Positions 27,539 to 33,179 of a stretch of DNA of 33,179 nucleotides are shown here, piece by piece. Position numbers and translations under genes: made by a program. The stretch covers positions 1 through 33,179 of the forward strand of contig JAGPCO010000084.1 in NCBI GenBank assembly GCA_018058095.1, given 5' to 3'. The DNA is from Kofleriaceae bacterium (GTDB taxonomy: Bacteria > Myxococcota_A > Polyangia > Haliangiales > Haliangiaceae). The notes under the pieces were generated by a model that was given only the letters and a program-made list of their open reading frames with translations, ran no database searches and was not told the DNA's origin. Position 1 is the stretch's first letter, and every line of letters starts with the position of its first letter.

Positions 27539-28372
27539 TCAGGCGCCGACCGCGCGCTGGCGGGCGAAGGCGTGGACCGCGGCCTCGACCCGAGGCTGGC
27601 TGGCCAGCCCGAGGGCGATCACCGCGGCCGACAGGGTCACCCCCATCGATTGCCGGTAGGCCTCGGCCGCGCGCAGGCGATCGGAGGTCAAGAGGCCGGC
27701 GGCGACGAGGTAGGCGCCGAAGCCGGCCCGATCGGCTCGGCGCGGCGGCGGGATCGGCGGCGGAGCCAGGCCGGGCGACGGGGTGGGTGCCGGCGGCGGG
27801 CGCAACGAGGGGATGTCGACGCGCAGCGCGGGTGGCGGTGTGGGCGGGCGCGCCGGCCCCGCGCTTGCCGGGGGCGGGCGGGTCCCACGAGCCAGCCGCG
27901 CCGGCGCAGCAGGCGCCGGCGCCGCGGCTGGCGGCGAAGCGGCGGCGCCGGATCGCGCAGGGGCCGGATGGGCCGGGGGCCTCGGCGCGGCCGGGGGCCT
28001 CGGCGCGGCCGGCGGTGGTTCGCGCAGCAGCCGCTCGACCACGCCGAGCCACTCCGCCGCCTCGCGATCCCGTGGATCCATCGAGCAGGCATCTGCCAGG
28101 AGCTGGCGCGCCTCGGCCAGCTGGTCGCGCCGGGCCGCCATCATGCCAAGCAGGCGATAGGCGCCCGCGCAACGCGGGTCGCGCCGCAGCACCTCCGTCA
28201 GCACGCGCTCGGCCTCGGCGAGCCGGCGCAGGCGGATGAGGGCCTGGGCCAGCAGGAGGCGGAGCTCGAGCTGGTCGGCCCCGGCCGCCAGGGCGTCCTC
28301 GCACACCGCCACCACGCCGGGGTAGTGCCGCCCGGCCAGCAGCTCGGTCGCGGTGGTGAGGATCGCGTCCAT
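27539..28372 (-). CDS. TPR protein with Pro-rich linker and MshEN/GspE-N-like C-terminal domain
   Basis: ATG 28372 gives 277 aa. Residues 1-110 are about three TPR hairpins (ATELLAGRHYPGVVAVCEDALAAG, LRLLLAQALIRLRRLAEAERVL, AYRLLGMMAARRDQLAEARQLL). Residues about 115-215 are a Pro/Ala/Arg-rich linker. Residues 216-277 (FGAYLVAAGLLTSDRLRAAEAYRQ then LSAAVIALGLASQPRVEAAVHAFA) show the doubled LGxxLVxxGLIxxxxLxxAL pattern of type II secretion/PilB ATPase N-terminal (MshEN-like) domains. These can bind c-di-GMP in some proteins; the leading RLG is replaced here, so binding is uncertain. It is a cytoplasmic adaptor candidate. The 41-nt gap to the downstream HExxH gene allows read-through. Confidence 0.75.
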   Translation of the reverse strand: MDAILTTATELLAGRHYPGVVAVCEDALAAGADQLELRLLLAQALIRLRRLAEAERVLTEVLRRDPRCAGAYRLLGMMAARRDQLAEARQLLADACSMDPRDREAAEWLGVVERLLREPPPAAPRPPAAPRPPAHPAPARSGAAASPPAAAPAPAAPARLARGTRPPPASAGPARPPTPPPALRVDIPSLRPPPAPTPSPGLAPPPIPPPRRADRAGFGAYLVAAGLLTSDRLRAAEAYRQSMGVTLSAAVIALGLASQPRVEAAVHAFARQRAVGA

Positions 28373-28379
28373 GACGGTC

Positions 28380-28385
28380 TGGATA
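28380..28385 (-). promoter_or_regulatory. Weak -10-like TATCCA, 7 nt before start codon
   Basis: On the minus strand TATCCA is followed by seven bases and ATG 28372. The hexamer is a poor match but has the same spacing as the better examples. Confidence 0.2.
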
Positions 28386-28434
28386 GCAAGCGCAGGGCCA
28401 GCACGCGCGCGCCCTAACTCGCTGATCTCCAGTT

Positions 28435-28473
28435 GGTGCCCCCCCCTCAGTGGCGCGATCTGTGGGGGGCGCC
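28435..28473. other. C-run/G-run hairpin in divergent spacer
   Basis: GGTGCCCCCC (28435-28444) can pair with GGGGGGCGCC (28464-28473), one G-T pair, 19-nt loop, between the two divergent TPR genes. There is no T-tract. Function unknown; it may be an operator or simply a structured spacer. Confidence 0.3.
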
Positions 28474-28547
28474 CGACGTCGACCGTCGCCTGCGGGCTGC
28501 GCCCCCGAGTGATCGGGACGCAGGTGGTGGCGCCCGCCGACATCCTC

Positions 28548-28553
28548 CATACT
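28548..28553 (+). promoter_or_regulatory. -10-like CATACT, 7 nt before start codon
   Basis: CATACT is followed by GGTCCAC and the ATG at 28561, the same spacing as at 4088 and 20027. It would drive the three-gene TPR operon. Confidence 0.4.
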
Positions 28554-28560
28554 GGTCCAC

Positions 28561-29535
28561 ATGCGAGGTGGTGCACGCCGGCTCCTGCTCGGGCTGGCCC
28601 TGACCCTGGTGGCGGGTCCGAGCTGGGCCGACCGGGCCGAGGAGCCCACGGCCGAGGCCACCACCCCGCGCGACTTCTGGCTCGAGCTGATCGACCGCCA
28701 CGGCCCTCGGGCGCGCCGCCTGGCCCAGCTGGCGGAGCGGGCGCTCGCCGCCACCACCTCCCTGCACCAGGCCGACGCCGATCCGTCCGGGTCGCAGCAG
28801 GCCCGCCTTGGCCGCGAGGCGCTGGAGCTGGCCCGGGCTGGCGCCGCCCTCCGCCCACGCGATCCAGAGCTGCTGCTGATGGTCGCCCGCGCCGCCGCCC
28901 GGCAGGCGCCGGCCGAGGCCGAGGCCGCGCTTACCACGTACTTCGCCGTCACCGGCGCCGGCACCAACGCCGACCCGGGCGCCACCATCCGCACCGGCGA
29001 GCCGGTCGCCGCCGCCTTCGAGCTGCGCGGCATGCTCGCGGTCCGGACCGGCCGCGTCGACGCCGGCATCGCCGACCTGCAGCGCGGCGACGGCGGCCTG
29101 CCCGGCGCGACCATCGCGCTGGCCTCGGCGCTGGCCCAGCGCGGCCAGCTCGATCAGGCGATCGCGCTGCTGGCGGCCCCGCGCCGGGTGGTCGGGCCGT
29201 ACTCGGCCGACGCGGTCCGGGCCGCGCTGGCGCTGGCGGTGGCCTACGATCGCGACGAGCAGATCGGCGCGGCGTTCGCGGTGCTGGCCGAGCTCGAGCG
29301 CACGCTGGGCAGCAACCTGCTGAGCATGGCGCAGGGCGCGATCGACGAGGCCTGGTTCGTCCAGCCGGGCGAGCGTGCCTACTACCTCGCGCTGCTGTAC
29401 GAGGTCACCGGCTTCCTGCCCGAGGCGCGCGCGATGTGGCTGCACTACGCCGCCGGTGAACGGGCCGCGTTCACCCGTCGGGCTCAGGCCCACGTCGACG
29501 CCATCGATCGGCTGCGCCGCCGGGGCCAGCCGTGA
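28561..29535 (+). CDS. Exported TPR-type protein, first gene of three-gene operon
   Basis: ATG 28561 gives 324 aa. The signal peptide (RRLLLGLALTLVAGPSWAD) is cleaved near residue 22. The rest is helical, with TPR-like hairpins: ALELARAGAALRPRDPELLLMVARAAARQ, AAFELRGMLAVRTGRVDAGIADL, ATIALASALAQRGQLDQAIALL and AYYLALLYEVTGFLPEARAMWLHY. A periplasmic scaffold or partner-binding role is inferred. The last hairpin, ending EARAMWLHYAAGE, resembles AYYYLALAHEALGNTQAAIAHYDRFL of the next gene, so the two may be related by duplication. The stop overlaps the next GTG by 4 nt. Confidence 0.8.
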   Translation: MRGGARRLLLGLALTLVAGPSWADRAEEPTAEATTPRDFWLELIDRHGPRARRLAQLAERALAATTSLHQADADPSGSQQARLGREALELARAGAALRPRDPELLLMVARAAARQAPAEAEAALTTYFAVTGAGTNADPGATIRTGEPVAAAFELRGMLAVRTGRVDAGIADLQRGDGGLPGATIALASALAQRGQLDQAIALLAAPRRVVGPYSADAVRAALALAVAYDRDEQIGAAFAVLAELERTLGSNLLSMAQGAIDEAWFVQPGERAYYLALLYEVTGFLPEARAMWLHYAAGERAAFTRRAQAHVDAIDRLRRRGQP

Positions 29536-30491
29536 ACCGCGTCGCGCTGACGCTGGGGCTGCTGCTCGTCGCCAGCTCGCTCGGAGACGCGACGGCGGCG
29601 CCGGGCCCCTGGCCGGGCTGGGATCGCCTGGCCGAGCCCGAAGAGGCCGCGCTGCGCCGCGCGCGGGTCCAGCAGGCGCTCGACGAGGGCGACGAGCTGG
29701 TGCTGCAGGCCGTCGACGTCGACATCGCCGCCGAACGAGTGCGGCTCCTGGCCCGCGCCAAGCGGGCCTACCAGGCGGCCATCGCGGCCGACCCCGACGC
29801 CGGCGAGCCGTACTACCGGCTGGCGCGCACGCTGCTGGCGTTCTTCGTCGAGTGCGACCACCCGACGCTGCTGTGCAACCCGCGCCAGCTCAACAAGCCG
29901 GTCGCGCGCGAGGCGCTCGGTTACCTCGAGCGCTTCGACCAGGTCGCGCCGCTCGATCCGCGCGGCACCCACCTGCTCGACGACCGCGCCATCCTCGCCA
30001 CCAAGCTGGAGGACTTCACCGCCGCCATCCGCAGCTACGAGGTGCTGCTCGACCGCCTGGCCGTGAGCGAGACCGGCAGCCGCGCGGTGGCCGAGGGCAA
30101 CCTGGCCGAGACCTACATGATGGTCGGCCGGCTCGACGAGGCGATCGAGCTGTACCGATGGGCCGCCGCGGGGAACGGCCGCGCCAGCACGGTGTACGGC
30201 CTGGCGGTCGCGCTCGATCGCGACGGGCGCGGCAGCCAGGCGCGCGAGGCCATCGCCCAGCTCGGGCCGTCGGGGCTGGCCTCGTTCGAGCACGACCTGG
30301 CCGAGAACGACATCTTCTACGTCCCGGCCGGCGAGGCCTACTACTACCTGGCGCTGGCGCACGAGGCGCTCGGCAATACCCAGGCCGCGATCGCGCACTA
30401 CGACCGCTTCCTGCGCTCTGGCGCGCACCCCCGCTTCCAGCCGCGCGCGCGCGCCAACCGCGACGCCCTGGCCCGGCGGCGCTCGCCATGA
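29532..30491 (+). CDS. Exported TPR protein, second gene of operon
   Basis: GTG 29532 overlaps the previous TGA (GTGA), giving 319 aa. The N-terminal signal peptide is VALTLGLLLVASSLGDATAAPG. TPR hairpins: LLARAKRAYQAAIAADPDAGEPYYRLARTLL, THLLDDRAILATKLEDFTAAIRSYEVLL, AEGNLAETYMMVGRLDEAIELYRWA and EAYYYLALAHEALGNTQAAIAHYDRFL. FVECDHPTLLCNPRQL holds a Cys pair that may form a disulfide. Periplasmic protein of unknown partner. The stop overlaps the next ATG (ATGA), so the three genes are very likely translated as a unit. Confidence 0.82.
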   Translation: MNRVALTLGLLLVASSLGDATAAPGPWPGWDRLAEPEEAALRRARVQQALDEGDELVLQAVDVDIAAERVRLLARAKRAYQAAIAADPDAGEPYYRLARTLLAFFVECDHPTLLCNPRQLNKPVAREALGYLERFDQVAPLDPRGTHLLDDRAILATKLEDFTAAIRSYEVLLDRLAVSETGSRAVAEGNLAETYMMVGRLDEAIELYRWAAAGNGRASTVYGLAVALDRDGRGSQAREAIAQLGPSGLASFEHDLAENDIFYVPAGEAYYYLALAHEALGNTQAAIAHYDRFLRSGAHPRFQPRARANRDALARRRSP

Positions 30492-31801
30492 GGCGCGCGT
30501 GCCTGGGCTGGATCGCGACCGTCGCCGTGGCGCTGCTCGGCGCCCGCGCCGGCGCGCAGTCGCGCCGCTACCCGGCGCCGACGCCCGATCCCGACGAGGT
30601 GGCCGAGTCGAGCTCCGAGTACTGGGAGCGGGTGCTGTCGCCGGGACGCGGCCCGTTCGCGATCACGCTGGCCAAGGCGCGCCGGCTCATCGACGGGCGC
30701 GCGCCGGCCGAGCTGCGCGAGGCCATCGGCATGCTCGACCTGGCGCTGAGCCGCGCCGGCGACCTGCCAGATGGCCTGGTCGCGCGCGGCTGGGCCAAGG
30801 AGCTGCTGGCGGACTGGTCCGGCTGCGCCGCCGACTACCAGCGCGCGCACACGGTCGACCCGGCCTACCAGCCAGCGCCGAGCCTGCGGCCGCGCGGTGG
30901 CCTCGATCACGGCGCCGGGGTGTGCCTGGCCCGGGCCGGCCGCGTCGATGACGCCGAGGTGGTCCTGGCCGCGGCCACCGCGACCACCGAACCGAGCGCC
31001 GAGCTGTGGCTGCGGCTGGGCGAGGTGCACCTGGCGCAGGGCCGGCTGACCGAGGCCGTCGCCGAATTCGATCGCGCCCTGGCCGTGGCCCGCACCGAGG
31101 AGGTCATCACCATCCAGTGGATGCGGCTGCTCGCCTTCGACCGCGCCCGCATGCCGGCCGAGGCCGGCGACGCCGCCGACGTCGCCGCCGCGCTCGACCG
31201 CAACGCCAACCGGGTGTTGTCGCCCGCCCTGCCGTTCGTCGTCCCGGCCGACCAGCTGTACGCCACCGCCCTGGCCATGGACGCCATCGGCCAGCCCGAG
31301 GTCGCCCTGCCCTATTTTCGCGAGTACCTCCGCGTCGCCGGTTCGACGCCGTGGCGGCGGCGGGCCGAGGAACACGTCGCGGCGCTGCGGACGCTCGATC
31401 TCAGCGCTCGCTGGAGCCAGCTACAGTGGACCGCGGTGGTCGACGCCGCGGCGGTGCGGACCGCCCTGCGTAAGGTGCTGCCGGCGGCGCGCCGCTGCCT
31501 GCGCGCGCACCCCGGCCTGGTGCTCGAGGTGCGCTGGGTCCATGGCTCCGGACTCGGGGTGGTGGTGCTCGGTCCCGGGCCGCGACCGCCCGGGCCGGGC
31601 GCAGGCGGAGGCGTGATCGGCGCGGCCCAACCACCCACCACGGCGGCGGCGGGGCCCCAGGTGCGCACCGTGCTCAACCTCGGCCACACCGACCCGACCG
31701 AGGCCACCGCCTGCACGGTGGCGGCGACCCGCAAGCTGGCCCTGCCGGCGCTGGCCAAGGGCGCCTGGATGCAGCTGCGCTTCCCGGTCGTGGCCGACTG
31801 A
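30488..31801 (+). CDS. Exported TPR protein with AgmX/PglI-type C-terminal domain
   Basis: ATG 30488 (overlap ATGA with the previous stop) gives 437 aa. The signal peptide ends ARAGAQS near residue 24. TPR hairpins lie between about 60 and 300 (LWLRLGEVHLAQGRLTEAVAEFDRAL, ATALAMDAIGQPEVALPYFREYL). The last 125 residues read VRTALRKVLPAARRCLRAHPG...VLEVRW, a Gly/Pro-rich loop, then EATACTVAATRKLALP...LRFPVV. This is the pattern of the AgmX/PglI C-terminal (TonB-C-like) domain: VxxxLxxxxxxxRxCY at the start, a second Cys, then W/KLxFP. AgmX and PglI belong to the gliding-motility envelope machinery of Myxococcus. A link to motility or envelope traffic is inferred. Confidence 0.78.
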   Translation: MRRACLGWIATVAVALLGARAGAQSRRYPAPTPDPDEVAESSSEYWERVLSPGRGPFAITLAKARRLIDGRAPAELREAIGMLDLALSRAGDLPDGLVARGWAKELLADWSGCAADYQRAHTVDPAYQPAPSLRPRGGLDHGAGVCLARAGRVDDAEVVLAAATATTEPSAELWLRLGEVHLAQGRLTEAVAEFDRALAVARTEEVITIQWMRLLAFDRARMPAEAGDAADVAAALDRNANRVLSPALPFVVPADQLYATALAMDAIGQPEVALPYFREYLRVAGSTPWRRRAEEHVAALRTLDLSARWSQLQWTAVVDAAAVRTALRKVLPAARRCLRAHPGLVLEVRWVHGSGLGVVVLGPGPRPPGPGAGGGVIGAAQPPTTAAAGPQVRTVLNLGHTDPTEATACTVAATRKLALPALAKGAWMQLRFPVVAD

Positions 31802-31829
31802 GCACCCGGCCCGGACTAACCCAGCGCAA

Positions 31830-31865
31830 CCCCTGGCGGCGCCACCAGGCCAAGGAAGCCAGGGG
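31830..31865. other. 8-bp inverted repeat after TPR operon
   Basis: CCCCTGGC (31830-31837) and GCCAGGGG (31858-31865) flank a 20-nt loop, 28 nt after the operon stop. It could act as a transcript-end hairpin but lacks a T-tract. The rest of the spacer to panB shows only a weak -10-like TTATCA at 31884. Confidence 0.3.
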
Positions 31866-31972
31866 CACGCCGGCGTGGCCGTGTTATCAACGAGGGGAGC
31901 CGCGGACCCTCGGGCCGTGAGCTCGCCTTCGATACCCCAAGCAGTCCGTAGCAGACAGAAAGAAAGGGCGGA

Positions 31973-32836
31973 ATGTCGACCTCCCGGGTCACCATCCACA
32001 CCTTGCGTAAGCAGAAGGAGCGCGGCGAGAAGATCGTCATGCTCACCGCGTACGACGCGACCTTCGCTCGCCTCCTCGACAGCGCCGGCGCCGACATCTT
32101 GCTGGTGGGCGACTCCCTCGGCATGGTCGTGCAGGGCCACGACACCACCCTGCCGGTCACGCTCGACGAGATGATCTACCACTGCCGCGCGGTGGCACGC
32201 GGCACCAAGCGGGCCCAGATCCTGGGCGACATGCCGTTCATGTCGTACCAGAGCTCGATCGAGCAGGGCCTGACCAGCGCCGGCCGCCTGATCAAGGAGG
32301 GTGGCTGCCAGGCCATCAAGCTCGAGGGCGGGGCCCAGCACGCCGAGCTGGTGCACCGGCTGGTGTCGGCCGGCATCCCGGTCATGGGCCACATCGGCCT
32401 GACGCCGCAGAGCGTGCATCAGATGGGCGGGTTCAAGATCCAGGGTCGCGAGCCAGGTGCGGCCGAGCGCCTGCTCGACGACGCCCGCACCCTCGAACAG
32501 GCCGGCGCCTACGGCCTGGTGCTCGAGGGTATCCCGTCGGTCATCGCCGCCGACATCACGGCGGCGCTGACGATCCCGACGATCGGCATCGGCGCCGGAC
32601 CGGAGTGCGACGGTCAGGTCCTCGTGATCTACGACCTGCTCGGCATGGACGACAGCTTCAAGCCGAAGTTCGTGCGGCGCTACGACGCCCTCGGCGCTCG
32701 CATCCGCGACGCCGTCGGCGCCTTCACGCGCGACGTGCGGGCCGGCACGTTCCCATCGACGGCGGAGAGCTTCGAGCTCGATCCAGGCCAGCCGGCCGCG
32801 GTCACGCCGCTGTACGGCTCCGGCAAGAGCCGCTAG
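31973..32836 (+). CDS. panB: 3-methyl-2-oxobutanoate hydroxymethyltransferase
   Basis: The enzyme adds a hydroxymethyl group from 5,10-methylene-THF to alpha-ketoisovalerate, giving ketopantoate for pantothenate and CoA. ATG 31973 follows AAAGGGCGGA; 287 aa, slightly longer than the usual 264-280. Residue blocks match the family: [35 protein letters not shown] (Asp47, Ser48), GDMPFMSYQ (Asp86), AIKLEGG (Lys116, Glu118), [29 protein letters not shown] (catalytic-type Glu185) and [16 protein letters not shown]. All metal and substrate residues are in place. No panC or panD is within the window. It lies 171 nt after the TPR operon, so it probably has its own promoter. Confidence 0.96.
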   Translation: MSTSRVTIHTLRKQKERGEKIVMLTAYDATFARLLDSAGADILLVGDSLGMVVQGHDTTLPVTLDEMIYHCRAVARGTKRAQILGDMPFMSYQSSIEQGLTSAGRLIKEGGCQAIKLEGGAQHAELVHRLVSAGIPVMGHIGLTPQSVHQMGGFKIQGREPGAAERLLDDARTLEQAGAYGLVLEGIPSVIAADITAALTIPTIGIGAGPECDGQVLVIYDLLGMDDSFKPKFVRRYDALGARIRDAVGAFTRDVRAGTFPSTAESFELDPGQPAAVTPLYGSGKSR

Positions 32837-32890
32837 GAGTCCGACTCCATAACGACTCCGGATCGCCCCGGGGTCGGCCTTCGGCCTCGC

Positions 32891-32968
32891 GCTGTGGACA
32901 GGCGCCCGGCGAAGGCGGGCCCTGACGCGGGCCCTGACGCCCGGCTTCGCCGGGCGCCTGCCCACAGC
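32891..32968. repeat. Long inverted-repeat element 1
   Basis: The 24-bp arms 32891-32914 and 32945-32968 are inverted repeats with one mismatch. The outer ends read GCTGTGGACAGGCGC and GCGCCTGCCCACAGC. The 30-nt loop contains two tandem 12-bp copies of GCGGGCCCTGAC (32915-32938). Confidence 0.85.
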
Positions 32969-33022
32969 GGTCTCCCCGGGGCTGTCGTGGCTCCCCCAAC
33001 CGGATTCTTTCGAATCCGTCCC

Positions 33023-33056
33023 TGACCCCACCCGGCGAAGCCGGGTGTCTGGGTCA
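33023..33056. repeat. Stem-loop between the two inverted-repeat elements
   Basis: TGACCC plus CACCCGGC (33023-33036) pair with GCCGGGTG (33040-33047) and GGGTCA (33051-33056) around a GAA loop, with a 3-nt bulge on the right side. Confidence 0.6.
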
Positions 33057-33110
33057 CGGTCCAGGGTGGAATCACCCCTCAGGGTGCGCATGTCCAGGCC
33101 CGGGCGGACT

Positions 33111-33179
33111 GCTGTGGGCAGGCGCTGCCCCGCTCCACGCCCGTCACCACCCCTGCCACGCCCTGCGCCTGTCCACAGC
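33111..33179. repeat. Long inverted-repeat element 2, opposite orientation to element 1
   Basis: GCTGTGGGCAGGCGC (33111-33125) and GCGCCTGTCCACAGC (33165-33179) are inverted with one mismatch. Its left arm is the exact complement of element 1's right end and its right arm the exact complement of element 1's left end, so the pair is nested and inverted. It runs to the last base of the window. Confidence 0.8.

Larger units (their letters stand above)
32837..33179. other. Gene-free tail with many inverted repeats
   Basis: I see no supported gene in these 343 bases. They hold a GGAGTC/GACTCC palindrome at the panB stop, two elements with GCTGTGGRCAGGCGC ends, and hairpins at 33001-33018 (CGGATTC/GAATCCG), 33023-33056 and 33064-33077 (GGGTG/CACCC). 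A non-autonomous repeat element is more likely than coding. Confidence 0.6.

Overview
The window reads as a chromosomal segment of a high-GC, predatory or social deltaproteobacterium-like organism, most likely Myxococcota (Haliangiales/Kofleriaceae-like or Polyangiales-like). This assignment is an inference. It rests on very high GC with strong third-position bias, three eukaryotic-type Ser/Thr protein kinases in 14 kb, an abundance of exported lipoproteins built from tandem repeats, and several TPR proteins, one of which ends in what looks like an AgmX/PglI-type domain. No rRNA, tRNA, CRISPR array, transposase, phage gene or integrase is visible.

Layout. 1-5870 (+): a 5'-truncated membrane Ser/Thr kinase, a UDPGP-family nucleotidyltransferase, a second kinase with a PspB-like membrane/coiled-coil stalk, and a ThDP enzyme closely resembling animal ILVBL/HACL2. 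5905-10802 (-): a Cys-rich protein, a class V PLP enzyme and a large repeat lipoprotein. 10820-11314 (+): speD (S-adenosylmethionine decarboxylase), possibly preceded by a small leader ORF. 11372-12211 (-): a TrmN6-like methyltransferase. 12376-17427 (+): a third kinase, a TPR/PEGA-like membrane protein and a Calx-beta-like repeat lipoprotein, tightly packed. 17453-19967: an SRPBCC protein (-), a CapA-like lipoprotein (+) and a small lipoprotein (-), with an inverted-repeat cluster between the last two. 20040-24781 (+): an exported protein of unknown function, argG and a four-module Cys-rich lipoprotein. 24807-28372 (-): a TPR protein, an HExxH/Cys-cluster protein, an MGMT-like protein and a lipoprotein with a Gly-Ser linker. 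28561-31801 (+): three exported TPR proteins joined by 4-nt start/stop overlaps. 31973-32836 (+): panB. 32837-33179: a gene-free stretch with nested inverted repeats.

How the parts fit. Housekeeping metabolism (argG, panB, speD, a nucleotidyltransferase, a 2-hydroxyacyl-CoA-lyase-like enzyme) is interspersed with envelope and signalling genes; roughly eleven products carry a signal peptide or lipobox. The kinase/TPR-PEGA/lipoprotein set (12376-17427) and the three-TPR operon (28561-31801) are the clearest candidates for multi-protein envelope systems.

The most unusual window-wide signal is upstream of start codons. Many first-in-unit genes have a TAnnnT (or xATAxT) hexamer ending 6-10 nt before the start codon, with no recognisable -35 and no Shine-Dalgarno sequence. 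The exact 11-mer GTAGACTGCGG occurs at three of them. This suggests leaderless or near-leaderless transcripts, whereas genes internal to operons tend to have purine-rich Shine-Dalgarno sites or overlapping starts. All family names come from motif recognition by eye, not from database searches.
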